DNA from: Ypsolopha sequella
Lineage: Eukaryota > Arthropoda > Insecta > Lepidoptera > Ypsolophidae
Direction of reading: 5' to 3'
DNA: 64,000 bases
Assembly (NCBI GenBank): GCA_934047225.1
Contig: CAKOHE010000093.1
Coordinates: 32,877-96,876, forward strand
Of the stretch, positions 1 to 10,653 are shown one piece after another. A program made the translations under genes and the position numbers. A model generated the notes under the pieces. The model had not been told where the DNA came from, did no database searches, and worked only from the letters and a program-made list of their open reading frames with translations. Every line of letters starts with the position of its first letter. Position 1 is the first letter of the stretch.

Positions 1-47
1 GCATTACATACTAAATTCACGCAGAGGAAGACGCGGGCAACAGCTAG
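1..47 (+). mobile_element. Helitron-like 3' end
   Basis: The window opens inside the 3' terminus of a Helitron-type element: a GC-rich tail (GACGCGGGCAACAG) runs into CTAG followed by T, the usual Helitron 3' end. The body lies outside the window. Confidence 0.45.
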
Positions 48-239
48 TTATAAATAATTCAGACTTTTTTGTATGATTAAATTACAAATGTATAGTTTTT
101 AGATGTTTTCCTGTATTCGTAGTATAAGATAATACTTGCCTTTAATAGTTCTAGGTCAACGGAAATTACCCTATACATTTTGATTCCCTTGAGAATGTCG
201 AAATATACGATTTTAGTGCCATTAAAAGCCGTATTTTTT

Positions 240-415
240 TTGCGTTAACATAAAAATTTCTTTTTTTCGCAACTTCAAGTAACAGTAGACTTGATTATAT
301 GGTTTTAATTTCAATTTGATAACTTCACGCGTTCTTGAGATAAAGGGTCTGGACAGATAGACAGACAGGCGGGCAGACAGACGGACAACAAAGTGATCCT
401 ATAAAGGTTCTTTTT
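240..415 (-). repeat. Dispersed repeat family B, antisense fragment
   Basis: Read on the - strand it opens with the GTTCC...GGATCACTTTGTTGTCCGT block followed by GTCT/GTCC repeats, a common lepidopteran interspersed repeat start. It lies head-to-head with the copy that begins at 411. Bases 48-239 show nothing I can assign. Confidence 0.5.
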
Positions 416-840
416 TTAGGGTTCCGTACCTAAAAGGTACAAAAGGAACCTTTATGGTGAGACTCCGTTGTCCGTCCGTCCGTCCGTCCGTATGTCACAG
501 CCTCATAACTTTAGCACCGTTCAAGATAAAGACATGAAATTTGGCATATAAATAATTAATTTGCCCCCATATCAGAGTGTAAAAAAATTGAAAAATTTGA
601 AATTTTTCAAAATATTTCAAAAACAAAAGTAAGAAAAATAAAAAATACTATCCTAAAAATACAATATGAGTATCAAATTGTAGATATTAAAAAGCTGATT
701 GTAAAAATATATACTTTTACTAAATTTACTCCCACAAGTTTCGAGAAATTTTGAAAAAAACACAAAAATATGTATGTTCCCCCCCTTATCTCCGAAACTG
801 GTAGACCAAAAATATGAAAACTGGACAATTACAGGGAAAC
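411..840 (+). repeat. Dispersed repeat family B, left part
   Basis: Begins TTTTTTTAGGGTTCCGTACC, then a run of CCGT repeats (471-491), then AT-rich filler. The same order, with long near-identical stretches, recurs at 28,378-28,874, and the right part at 14,395-14,590 (reverse). No coding sequence. Confidence 0.65.
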
Positions 841-885
841 TATAGAAGTTAAAAAAATTTAGCACAAATGAAAAATATAAAAAAA

Positions 886-1075
886 CTAGCTTCTGCCCGC
901 GGCTTCGCCCGCGTGGCCTACAGGAAACAAATAACTTTTTTTTCAGAAACAAACATTTTAAGTACTCTCACTCCCTCTGGGAATACAGGGACTCACCGAT
1001 CAAAGTTTTCCGAAAAAGTGTCAAAATCCCTATCAGTTGTCAAAAAATGTCAAATTTGAATACGGCAGCGTAATC
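886..1075 (-). mobile_element. Helitron-like 3' end, antisense
   Basis: On the - strand the sequence ends in a GC hairpin (GCGGGCGAAGCCGCGGGC) followed by AGAAG and CTAG at 886-889, then T. This is the 3' terminus of a non-autonomous Helitron. The opposite end was not found. Confidence 0.55.
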
Positions 1076-1619
1076 GGCAACCCTAAATGCCCCTTGATAC
1101 CGAGTTTCATGCAAATCAGAATACTTCTTTAGACCTGTTCAAAAATTGTCAAAACCGGTCAAATTAAATTTTTTTTTGGTTATGTAGCTCCAGTTTGACC
1201 GATCACTATAATTGAAAACCAAACTCCTTAAAATTAGCTATTCGGGAGATATGGCCGATCAAAATTATAGCAATTTTTTTACCGTCATCTAGATATCGCC
1301 GACGACTTTTTTTGGAATACCATGAACATGGTTCTAGCATCAGCCGTTTAGAAGATACGGGCCTGTAAAGTTTTGACTTTTTCGGCAGGTAGATCTCGTC
1401 AAGACCTTTTCCTAGACATGCATCAACATAGGTCTAGCTCCAGCCGTTTGGGAGATGCAGGCTGTCAAAGTTTTGACAAAAAAAAAATTTTTTTTTGCAC
1501 CCCATGGTCCAACCCCTAGGGATGTACCACCTTCCGTTCCAAAGATATTTTGCTTGGATATAGATAGATAGATAAACAGATATATAGATGGATATATTGT
1601 GGATATATAGATAGATAGA
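1076..1619. other. Degenerate repeated stretch, no gene
   Basis: A phrase of about 100 bp (GGTCTAGCTCCAGCCGTTT, then GGAGATGCAGG, then AAAGTTTTGAC) recurs two to three times in diverged form between about 1,180 and 1,480. An interrupted GATA/GATA-like microsatellite fills 1,556-1,619. No supported coding sequence. Confidence 0.4.
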
Positions 1620-1875
1620 TACCTCAAAAGGAAAAAATGGAAATCTAAAAGGATCACTTCTATGGCTGTCTGTCTATCCATCTGTTACAGCCGATTGCTC
1701 TATCACACATGCTTTCAAGAAGTAATATGTGTTTACGTAAATATTACAGGACAATTAAAACGGTTGAAAAAAATGACAAAATTAAATTTTTCATCCATAA
1801 TATGGAGCCCTGGGTATGCGAGTCTGACTCGCACTTGACCGTTTTTTTTCCTTTAGAGGTACGGAACCCTAATAA
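1620..1875 (+). repeat. Dispersed repeat family B, second copy
   Basis: Starts with CCTCAAAAGG and GGATCACTTC plus CTGTCTGTC repeats and closes with TATGCGAGTCTGACTCGCAC and TTGACCG followed by a T run, the characteristic closing block of the family (compare 28,840-28,874). Confidence 0.6.
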
Positions 1876-2510
1876 TATATACTAACCGCTGTATTCATTA
1901 TTCGTAGGAAATTTTCCGCACTTTCCGTTTAAAATTTCCACTCCGTTTTTTTTTAATCACCCTGTGTTGGTTCAATTTGCAAGACATCGTAATTTGAATT
2001 TGCGGAGACAACTGATAATATTTGAGAATGCCTCTAAAGCTTTCAAATATTCTTGTAGGACATAAATCATACCTTCAGCTCTGAACTATAGCCTTTTGGT
2101 CTTGGTTTTCACCATGCAGTCCTAATTTGTTTGCCGAGACAACTTTTTTACAGCCTAAAGGCTTTAGATAAGTTTTAGAAATAACTTCTAAGTAATTTCA
2201 ACATTCCATAGCTTTGTGGTTATATCAAAGTTAAAAATTTAACCTTTAGATCTCACTTAAGCATAATCCTAGCCTCTCCAGAACCTAATCAAGAGTCTAC
2301 AACAACTATAAGATCCTAGGACTTTAAGGTCGTGAAACACAAGTCAAAATAACGTTAATTTAAACTCTTGTCAACGGCTTAAAGGTTGTTATGATAAACA
2401 ATTAGTTTTAGAACTTAATAATCATTCTCAAGTACTTAATATGCCTAGATAGAAAAGCATTAACCTTTTTGCGACTCAAATACAAACTAAAGGAAGTTTT
2501 CACAACCTAG
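1876..2510. other. Unassigned non-coding stretch
   Basis: AT-rich sequence with no long reading frame, tandem repeat or family resemblance that I can support. Confidence 0.4.
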
Positions 2511-2538
2511 GCCCGAATGAATTGTTACTTGGGCAATA

Positions 2539-2987
2539 TCACCATATCCTCCCAATGGGAGGCCTATGTCGGACGGACATGGAAGCGGAATCATACAGAC
2601 ATTTCAGCATCTCCACGTAAAGCCAGTCAACTTGGCATCGCTGCAAGGACTGCAGAACAGACCAAGTTTCAAGGGAGTCGAAGGCTTTCTCGTAGTCCAC
2701 AAACGCTGGACATAAAGGCTGATTATACTCTTGTGATTTCTGTATGATCTGCCTTACCGTGTGGGTGTGGTCCACGGTGCTGTAGCTTTTTCGAAACCCA
2801 GCCTGCTTTGGAGGTTGGAAGTCGTCGAATCTATCTCATTTTTTGTCTTACCATCGGGGCTTCGCCAGGTCCACTTCGGCATTATACTCGTACGTCGCCA
2901 AAAAGAGTCGCCGGTGTTGGTAACACGACCGGAGATTCTTAGCACCCCCTGCTGCCCCACCGTTACCGCGACCGCCAACGCCACCAC
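2539..2987 (-). pseudogene. RTE-type retrotransposon fragment (endonuclease joined to RT)
   Basis: Two - strand frames read in order. The piece at 2,987-2,800 encodes the end of an AP-type endonuclease (motif WTWRSPDGKTKNEID). The piece at 2,775-2,539 encodes the middle of a reverse transcriptase (STVDHTHTVRQ, then FVDYEKAFDSLETW, RT motif A). In an intact RTE element a long stretch of RT N-terminus lies between these blocks. Here they abut across a frame change near 2,770-2,800, so this is an internal-deletion derivative. It has no promoter, no palm catalytic dyad and no 3' tail, and cannot be active. Assignment rests on motif recognition, RTE clade being the best guess. Confidence 0.75.
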
Positions 2988-3054
2988 TTACTGGCTATCC
3001 AGAATGAATGTGGATAAAAAAATAAATTTCTATTTAGGTGCTTACCTTACCTCA

Positions 3055-3240
3055 GATTTATTTTTCACACACCAAGAAGTAAGGTGAATTAAATTTATGT
3101 GTAAAGTGCGGTCCTATTTTAAATTTCGCATTTTAAGATGATTTTTAACATTTTTTTTTTACACACGAGGAAGTAAGGTTGGTTCGTTATTTGTATAAAG
3201 TGCGGTCCTACGTTGACGTCCGCATTTTATCATTTTTGTA
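3055..3240 (+). repeat. Diverged tandem duplication, about 95 bp
   Basis: The block ACACAC-(A/G)AGGAAGTAAGGT ... AAAGTGCGGTCCTA ... CGCATTTTA occurs twice head-to-tail (about 3,066-3,140 and 3,161-3,232). AAAGACCGCACAA later at 3,465-3,500 echoes the GTGCGGTC motif in inverted form. Confidence 0.55.
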
Positions 3241-3379
3241 CTAAGTTATACATTTTTTGGACTGGTGGCGCCACGTGGTGGTTACACACTAGAACTATAT
3301 TTTTGCATGTGTTAACTCAACTTGACAGAAATACTGGTTGTGCGCCACCCCATTGAAATTCTCCCAGATTTCACCAGTC

Positions 3380-3452
3380 GACCAATCAGAGCACAAGGAT
3401 TCGATAGCTATATTTAAAGGTCTACCAACATATTATGCGGACGTCCGCATAA
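3380..3452 (+). promoter_or_regulatory. Promoter-like block with 20-bp palindrome
   Basis: CCAATCAGAG (from 3,382) is followed about 25 bp on by TATATTTAAAGG and then by the perfect 20-bp palindrome TTATGCGGACGTCCGCATAA at 3,433-3,452. CCAAT, TATA-like and palindrome spacing suggest a Pol II promoter or LTR-type control region, but no open reading frame follows. Bases 3,453-3,830 hold only AC-rich and poly-T tracts. Confidence 0.25.
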
Positions 3453-3829
3453 TCAGAAAGACCGCACAACAAGGATTTTTGACAAGGTAAAGACCGCACA
3501 ATACTCTAGCCGCAAAGACACACACACCCTCTCACACCCTTACCCTCTCACACATCACTACACACTTAATTAAACTGTGATTGTCACTTCTTAAATATAG
3601 CTGTAAAAGTATCACATAAGTAAAAAGATTTAACAAAATGTATTAATACTGAAATTGCTACGCGAGAGTGATTTTCTCCTGGCACGATTGTATTTACACT
3701 CAAAAGGAGAAATCAACCTCATACATATATTGTTAAAACGATTTGTTATCCAATAAACTATATTTTTTTTTTTTTTATTTTTTTAACATTCACTACCATA
3801 CACAAGTGTAAGAGCCAACACTCCATTAA

Positions 3830-4140
3830 ACCAGCAATCGTGCCTTTGCAGTCACATTTTGGCTACCCGTAGGCCTCCGTTCACATTATTTCCCGCATTC
3901 ACTGTTCTTTTAATTTCACCGTCACAATTTCCATCACGCGTAAATAGACAACCCAGATAGACAAACTCGTTTACCTGCTCTACTTCCTTTTCTCCAATCT
4001 TAACTTTGCATTCAGTGACCGCTTCATCCTACTCTAGCACCATAACCTTTGTTTTCCCTAAATTTATTTTCATTCCTTTCTTTTTAAAGGCATCCATATT
4101 TGTTTCCATCTCTTGCAAATCATCCGTTATGAAGCAAGGA
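3830..4140 (-). pseudogene. Non-LTR reverse transcriptase fragment
   Basis: The - strand reads DDLQEMETNMDAFKKKGMK, then INLGKTKVMV, one in-frame stop (TAG), then CKVKIGEKEVEQVNEFVYLG, CLFTRDGNCDGEIKR and TVNAGNNVNG. This is the region just after the RT catalytic box in non-LTR elements, where a strand enters the thumb (xxLGxLFTxDGxxxxxIxxRVNAG). A second stop follows near 3,830. Only this piece of about 100 codons survives, so it is a dead fragment of an RTE-like or related element. Confidence 0.75.
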
Positions 4141-4257
4141 GAACTTGGTCATTGACGTAAAAGAGGCAATTGATTAGTAACGTGACGAACGTTTCGTGTA
4201 TTACAGTGAAACTAGTTAGGTGAAATCTGACTGTAGATCATGAGTACATAGCTATTG

Positions 4258-4745
4258 TTAAGGGCCTTACTATTGCCAAATGGGTACTTTCTAAAGCCTA
4301 CTCCTCGTTTATGGCCAAACCAAAAATAATAAAAAAATGTATTATGAATAATCAACTCTTAGACAATATATGCAACAGTTTTCTTTTTCATACCACCAAA
4401 ACTTCTACATGAATTTATTTTTTTACTGAATGGTGTTTTTTGACCTCAAATTCCTTACTGCTCCTGAGTGGCTTGGCCGATTGAATTCATCTATGTTTTG
4501 ATAAATAGATAAACTTTATAGCTATAAACATAACATAAGATTATTCAATCGAGCCATCACGTTCAAGTGAAAAGTATTATTTTCAACTATTTCGCCCTAT
4601 CAAGGACGCAGCGAGCGTCGTAACAGCCACTATGCATTGCGCGCTGATATAAACGTTATTTCAATGTCGTTTCCGTTGATATTTGTAGTGACAAATATCG
4701 AGCTGCTAATTTGGCGATGGTAATCGCCTTAATGAATTATTTTGA
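4258..4745 (+). repeat. Dispersed repeat family C, copy 1
   Basis: About 490 bp shared in inverted orientation with 50,815-51,283 (same landmarks in reverse order: GGGCCTTACTATTGCC, CTCCTCGTTTATGG, ATCAAGGACGCAGCGAGCGT, GCGCGCTGATA, ATATCGA, TTGGCGATGGTAATCGCC). A shorter diverged copy is at 15,822-15,990. Non-coding, probably a non-autonomous element. Confidence 0.7.
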
Positions 4746-5254
4746 TTACGTTTTAACATGCCTATAGCTATTAAACGTTGCAACGCAGCCAGCGTCATAG
4801 AAACCCTTTTGCCGGGTACAACGAGGGGCGGCCATTTCAAATGATTATTTTAAACAATTTTTATAATTAGGTTTAGACTGTAAGAAATTTAATAATTTAG
4901 TAAATTTGGTTTCTTTTTGATTAAGGATTATTCCGTTTTATTTTTGTACGATAAACTTGTTAATTAACATTTTTAATTTAAATATTTATTGAATATATTA
5001 AATATATGTTGATACTTAAAGAAAATATTATGCTAATGGGTATTTTCACAGCTATAAAAAATATGTAAAATGAGCGACAGGCATCAAGCCTTCTTATATT
5101 TATTTGTCATCAGATTCTGAAGGTGAAACCAATATCGTGTAGACGACCTGACTGACAGTGACTGTCTCAACATTGACAGCCCTCGCGAAACTGCTACTAT
5201 CCTGCACCTAACTAGTGGGTTCTGAGCAGAATCTGCTCCTAGATAGTAAGGTCA
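4746..5254. other. Unassigned AT-rich stretch
   Basis: No supported gene. A short frame near 5,060-5,200 containing SSDSEGE-like acidic residues is broken by several stops and was not called. Confidence 0.35.
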
Positions 5255-5422
5255 ATTCAAATTCAAATAGTTTATTTTGCAAAGTAGGTATTTAAAATAC
5301 ACGTTTTACAAGTCAAAATTTAATCTTATATAAAAAAAATATATGTAATAAAATAATAAATGTACATGAACTAGATTAAACAATATATATACGATTAAAA
5401 TTATAGGTAAAATATATATTAT
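5255..5422 (-). mobile_element. Antisense tail of a non-LTR retrotransposon
   Basis: Opens on the + strand with ATTCAAATTCAAATAGTTTA, followed by AT-rich sequence, the form seen when the A-rich 3' tail of a non-LTR element is inserted on the opposite strand. No coding part remains. Confidence 0.4.
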
Positions 5423-5478
5423 ACAAGGTGAAATCCAATCAACCGCCCGAACCCACACCGGAGACCCGGCCAGGGACC
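5423..5478 (+). repeat. Hairpin family MITE-2, single arm
   Basis: One terminal arm (ACAAGGTGAAATCCAATCAA ... GAGACCCGG) of the family that is complete at 44,081-44,346, 45,805-46,068 and 60,308-60,545. It is cut off where the MITE-1 copy starts at 5,479. Confidence 0.6.
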
Positions 5479-5645
5479 AGGGGGTCTACCGCGTAATTCT
5501 CATTTTCATCAACATCAACTTGAGATTGAAATTTGTCGTGCGTGCGACGACGCCCGCCTAACATGCCATCTCTTTTGCAAGCGTTGAATTTCGCATGCAT
5601 TTGCTTGAAGTTGATACAAATGAGAATTATGCGGTAGAGCCCCTG
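5479..5645 (-). repeat. Hairpin family MITE-1, copy 1
   Basis: Terminal inverted repeats CAGGGGGTCTACCGCGTAAT and its complement bracket a 167-bp non-coding unit. Copies are at 43,568-43,735 (opposite orientation, nearly identical throughout) and 15,390-15,530. Inner landmarks are AAGAGATGGCATGTTAGGCG and the phrase CATCAACATCAACTTGAGAT. Confidence 0.85.
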
Positions 5646-6699
5646 CTTTACACTTTTAATACTTATTTCCGTTCATTTTACAATAAGTTTCAAAGCGTCC
5701 ATAACCTGCAATATTATTTCTTATTTGATAATTTGATAATTTATTGAATGTATTTAATAATTTCACTAAAAATGTATTTCAAAATATAAAAGACCTTTCC
5801 TCTGTACGCCTTTTATTACAAATATCTCACATATTTTTCTTTATTTCTGGTCGGTTTTCAGATTAAGTCACGTATCTGATTGAAAAAGTCAAAAAATGTC
5901 TCCATTATTTGCGCGGCGTTGTGTGAGTGGAGACAAGGGGCCGCCTGTCGTTAAAGTATGTACCTATATGGAATATAGCTGTAATAATTATCGGTATAAT
6001 GCGGAGTTATGGAGCGCCCCGGTGTATGGCGTCGTAAACGCGTCAGCATCAACGCTGCTTTATAGCGCTGGCCAGCGCTCGACTCGCGGATGTTCGTATC
6101 TGAACCCATTATTAACTGAAAATGCGTTTTATGCGCGCTATTAACGCATTATCTTTTATTTATAGAGTCCTGAGTCCTGTTCATTCCCTCGCTGGCTCTA
6201 ATGAAGCCACAGCCCATTGCGCTGAATGACAATATTTGTGATTTAAAGTCAATAGTGTGACTATAATATCACACAACAAAATTCTCATTTCATTGTTCTT
6301 TAAAAAAATAACTGCTTTTCATTCAATTTTATAAACATCTTGAGAAAACCATGACGTCAAACTTCTTGTCGTGTTCTTGTTTCCTACGAGTTTCGGTCGA
6401 GTAGGGACAATCTACAACGAACTTCTCTGAAGTCGAAGTGCGTGCACAATCGCCTCGAGGTGTTGTTGTAATGACCGGGCGGGGTGGGGGGGGGAGCTGA
6501 TGAAGCACCGGCAGCATTGGATTCATTGACACTTCTGAAATTAGGAGAACCTGTCATTTTTGACATCTGTCAAAAAATCTATAAAAAATATAATTGATAG
6601 ATTCTTCCTTAGAGATCTATTTAGTGGGACCAAGACCTCATGATGCAGTTGTAGCTATCAGTGGGAATAAGTGATGGGACCACGAGCCTTAAACTGGTG
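5646..6699. other. Unassigned region
   Basis: An 82-codon open frame at 5,896-6,144 (+) and a Pro/Ser-rich - strand frame around 6,384-6,566 are present. Neither shows a recognisable domain, so I do not call them genes. The rest is AT-rich with no structure noted. Confidence 0.3.
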
Positions 6700-6962
6700 G
6701 GACCACGAGTCAGATACCAAATTTCCTCTTTGAATAGCCAGACTGTCTCTTTGGCCAAGATACATGATAGCTTTTGGGTCAATCAGACGAGCAAATAACT
6801 CTTTAAAAAGGAGCTTAGCATCTAGACCCCACCGCTCAAGGATCTCGATCCCAAAAAGCGCAAATATGCAGTCCCATCTAAGGGCTGCATACTCGCGCCT
6901 CTTGTTTCACTCGGCCGCAGCCGCAGCCGCACCGGCCCTGACAGTTATACCTTGACCGTCCT
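6700..6962 (-). pseudogene. C-terminal fragment of RLE-like retrotransposon family
   Basis: The - strand reads an Ala-rich run, one in-frame stop, NKRREYAALRWDCIFALFG, IEILERWGLDAKLLFKEL, then YLGQRDSLAIQRGN. This lines up residue for residue with the intact frame at 46,143-46,582 (NKRRKYSPL...FAPFGVETLGPWG...RRLFKEL...YLGQRISLAIQRGN) and with 14,128-14,290. It is a decayed 3' end of the same element. Adjacent bases 6,945-7,022 recur inverted at 8,188-8,262. Confidence 0.75.
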
Positions 6963-7022
6963 AAAGTTGGCCTTTCCTAGGTTCGCGGGACGTAGGAGGG
7001 GGAACACGCTGGGTGCTTCCAA

Positions 7023-7654
7023 TCTCGATCCACGACTTTCAACCCTCGAAAATTTTGTGGCGTGTTCATTTTATTACCTAACATTATTGGGTAATTTATT
7101 CAGACTGCAATATTGGTAACAGATACCTGTATGTATTCTTGAATTTTTTTTGTGATTCCCATACCAAGTTTAATAAGAAAACACAAAAATAAATAATTGA
7201 TAAATATTTTTAGTTTTTTTTGCTATCATTACTATCATTACTATCTCAATCAGCCGAAATGTGTAGAGATCGGAACGAATTTAGTCGAAGTTAAAAACGG
7301 AATAATTATTTTTGGTTGTGAGTACTTATGAGTCATGGGTTGAACATTTTGTTACGAGTTCAGAAGTACCCAGCGCTTTTCACGCGCATGTGCGCACGGA
7401 TACACAAGGCATTTCAGTACCCGTTTCGTTGCTAAGCAACGCTTTGTTTTTAAATAGAGCTATGTGCCTGCCACACATTTTGTATACATGGATTTACCGA
7501 CTCTGCGTAATAAAAAGTTAAACGATCAAGCAAAAATAATGTTATTATTGATGTAGCAAACTATTTTAAAAAGAAAAAAGAAGGAGGAGATGGCAAGTAA
7601 TAATTTATGGGACTTGGGCAAAAAATTGTACCTTGTAATTTTATTTGTGAGACC
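7023..7654. other. Unassigned region
   Basis: A 69-codon frame at 7,312-7,521 has no recognisable domain. Nothing else is supported. Confidence 0.3.
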
Positions 7655-7950
7655 TTTTTTAGTGTTCCGTACCCAAAGGGTAACCAACGGGACCCTATTA
7701 CTAAGACTCTGCTGTCCGTCTGTCCGTCTGTCACCAGGCTGTATCTTATGTACCGTGATAGTTAGACAGTTTAAATTTTCACAGATGATGTATTTCTGTT
7801 GTTGCTATAACAAATACTAAAAAACACAATAAAATAAATATTTTAAGGGGGCTCCCATACAACAGACATGTTTTTTTTACGTTTTTGTAGATAATCGTAC
7901 GGAACCCTTCCTGCGCGAGTCCGACTCGCACTTGGCCGATCTTTTTTATT
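7655..7950 (+). repeat. Dispersed repeat family A, full-length copy
   Basis: About 295 bp running from TTTTTTAGTGTTCCGTACCC, through CTGTCCGTCTGTCC repeats, TACCGTGATAGTTAGACAGT, AAGGGGGCTCCCATACAACA and GACATGTTTTTTT, to GCGAGTCCGACTCGCACTTG and GCCG. Two further full copies lie at 19,583-19,880 (reverse) and 59,744-60,034. Non-coding and non-autonomous. Confidence 0.85.
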
Positions 7951-8562
7951 TTTTACCTCCTTGGAAGATGATTTTCTGAAACAAATCATTCTCAATTTCT
8001 TACCAAAAGGTTCAATACCAATTTCCATTGTTCTTTTTATCGTGTATATTTAAAAAATATAATGGGTATATAATATTGTGTTTCAGTGTATGTATACGTT
8101 TACTATTTATTATCAAACTCTCACACCATAGTCATATTTCTTAAATTGGTCTTTAGACACATCATAACTTGGAAATACCGTGTGTAACCGCGCGCACCCG
8201 CCCCCTTGCGTCCCGCAAAACTAGGAAAGGCCAACCTTAGGACGGTCAAGGTATAGTAAACCTGATGTGGGACTGACTGTGCTAGTGTGTCGGCACGCGT
8301 TGCTCTTGTTTGTATGTTTCCAGAAAGACCTAAAATCGTGTTTTGAATGATGGGAGGCCAAAATATCATTTGATTTACATGATCCTGGCACCATTTTAAA
8401 TCTTTTATTACATTATGTTTGATAAGTGTATATTATATCCTCACAAGTTATTTCTCCCCATGCGATTCTGTTGTAACCAACATCATTAACGAATCTCTTA
8501 GTTAATACAACATTAACATTACATTCTACCACAAGTGGGTAGTGATCCGAGCAGCACAGAAA
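7951..8562. other. Unassigned region with one shared 75-bp block
   Basis: Bases 8,188-8,262 (CTAGGAAAGGCCAACCTTAG, GACGGTCAAGGTATA) repeat, inverted and diverged, the sequence at 6,945-7,022. Otherwise nothing is recognised. Confidence 0.4.
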
Positions 8563-8905
8563 ATAATTTATTTATTTACTTACGAACAAAAATCCACAGC
8601 AAATACAGTAAGTAAACATTAACTAAATATTACATCAGCTAATAGTGCCAATAACGGACTCTACTATGCTAAACAATAAATATACATGATTTTACACTAG
8701 GAACTAACTAACATGATAATCAATTTATATAAAGGCAATACTAAGAAAAAGACATAAGACCCTGTGTTTACTAACTAAACTAGATATTGGTGTCGATTCA
8801 ATGCCACATATCTGACGGGACCAAACCCAATTCAAGCGCTGCGTCCTTGTCATTTCAATACTGAAAGAAAACGACAAAACAATAAACCAAGCCTAGTCTA
8901 GAGAC
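8545..8905 (-). mobile_element. 5'-truncated Jockey-like retrotransposon tail
   Basis: The last roughly 340 bp of the element whose RT is at 41,922-42,637. Shared landmarks are GAACAAAAATCCACAGCAAA, TTACATCAGCTAATAGTGCC, ACTAGATATTGGTGTC and GGGACCAAACCCAATTCAAG (compare 41,340-41,660). The A-rich tail appears as TTTATTTATTTAC on the + strand. No coding part is left. Bases 8,906-9,167 hold only a Helitron-like GC block at 9,083-9,106. Confidence 0.75.
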
Positions 8906-9167
8906 AGGATGTGAGCATTACGTCGCTTATACTGAACATACGCTAAATATCTCATTTTTGTTTCATATTTATTTTATTTTATTTATTTTTAAAACATAGT
9001 GACCAGGATATGGTGATGGCACTGGAATGTGGAAACGGTAAACCCTCAATGGATAATTCACCTTATTTCCACGAAAATTTCTTTATCGCGGGTGGAGCCG
9101 CGGGCAAATGGTATTTATTTATGCTGGGTGTTAAGATGAAGTTGTGGAAGGAGAAAACTGGCAATAG

Positions 9168-10600
9168 CCCAACAAACATTTAGGCGCTACTGCGAGGGCT
9201 ATAAAAGATCTATTAAAGCGCTCCTAAAGTCTTTCAGATGTAAATAAGCGATTAAACTAGAGTTAGAGCGTGCTCTAACCCCGATATACCCCCGTATTAG
9301 GCATAACTTTTTACAGGCTTAGGTCCTTCAACGGCGATATGAAAGTGGTAAGAAATGGAATTAAGTTGTACAAGAGGGCTATGGAAGTGCTAAAGGGGTG
9401 ATAAATACGTCTCACAGCGATACAAGAGTCGTACTATAGCCATGCCTAACTCTCATCATTTTAGTTTATTTCTTCCGGTGTTATTACGGCGCTAGTGGAG
9501 ACCGAAAGTGCTATCCAAGGTCCAGAACGGCGATGAAAATGACTTTAAGTTATATTGCAGGTATATTAGTATCATTTATAGTTCTCTGGGTTGTAGCAAC
9601 ACAATATTTATTTGAATAGGAACTCCTTAGGTTGTAAAACGTATTTTTCTCTGTACTTTTTACACACAGGTAAACAGAGTGACTCAATCAAGTTGATAAA
9701 GTGTTATTTTCAATGGTGGAATGGAAGCACTCTCAAAATATTATATTTATACTAGTGCACGTGTTAAGGATTAAACTATCATTGCGAAGGTAAGTTTACT
9801 GTGAATATACATATACATTTTTATCTCAAAATTAAAGCGCCCATGGAATAACTTCTATTTACTAAAGTGTAACACGTATTATATAGGTGTAATCTATGGT
9901 TTTTATGGAATTAATTCATGTTTCTTTCTATCTTCGATTCTATGCGTTACAGCATATCGGCTAAGGAACTTTCTAAGCAAATAACATCAAAATTACAATG
10001 AATAACTCAATTTTAATTTTTAAATTATTCACGTATAATGGCGGTGTAGGTTAAGCCCACGAGTAAGTGCGTTATAGCTTCTTAGTGTGTACTGTGGTCA
10101 TGATTAGCGCTACTTAAGAACCCATACATGTATGGTAGTGTTTAAAAAGAATTTGATACAACCTTGACATTTAAAAGAACTGTAATGACAACCTATAGCA
10201 TCTAGTGTTAGAAGGGGTTTAATGAGCGCTATTCAAGAACTAATGATTCTAACAGACGCTGTTGTAGACTCTTGAGTGTTTAAGGAGTGATTGTTAGCGT
10301 CAATATAAATCTTGAGGAGGAATTAGGCGTCTATTATCTCTTTTATAGATCTTGCAGTTGTAAGTTTAGGTTGAAGCTATAATACAAGATGCTTTGCTTG
10401 CATTATGGCAATTGGAATCGCTACAATACAACTTTAACCTTATTTTGACGTTCCTTTAAACTTAGTATATCGCGCTGAGTGCTAATGTTGTTTAAATATC
10501 GCAAGTTTATCACCTGAAGCCATAAATATCGCTATTCTAACAACTTTTTACATCTTTAAGATTTAAAAAAGGTCTAATTATCGCTAAAATGTTTGTTGGG
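9168..10600. mobile_element. 1.43-kb foldback-type element with CCCAACAAACATTT ends
   Basis: The left end CCCAACAAACATTTAGGCG (9,168) and right end CGCTAAAATGTTTGTTGGG (to 10,600) are inverted repeats. The interior contains no open frame but many scattered GCGCTAT / AGCGCT / CGCTATT motifs in both orientations, most densely within 300 bp of each end, which is typical of subterminal transposase-binding repeats. No clear target-site duplication was seen. It sits directly upstream of the CAP-gene frame. Confidence 0.55.
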
Positions 10601-10653
10601 AGTTCTCGTCCATACGAACAACTTTTACAATGAGACCAACACTCGATTGATGA

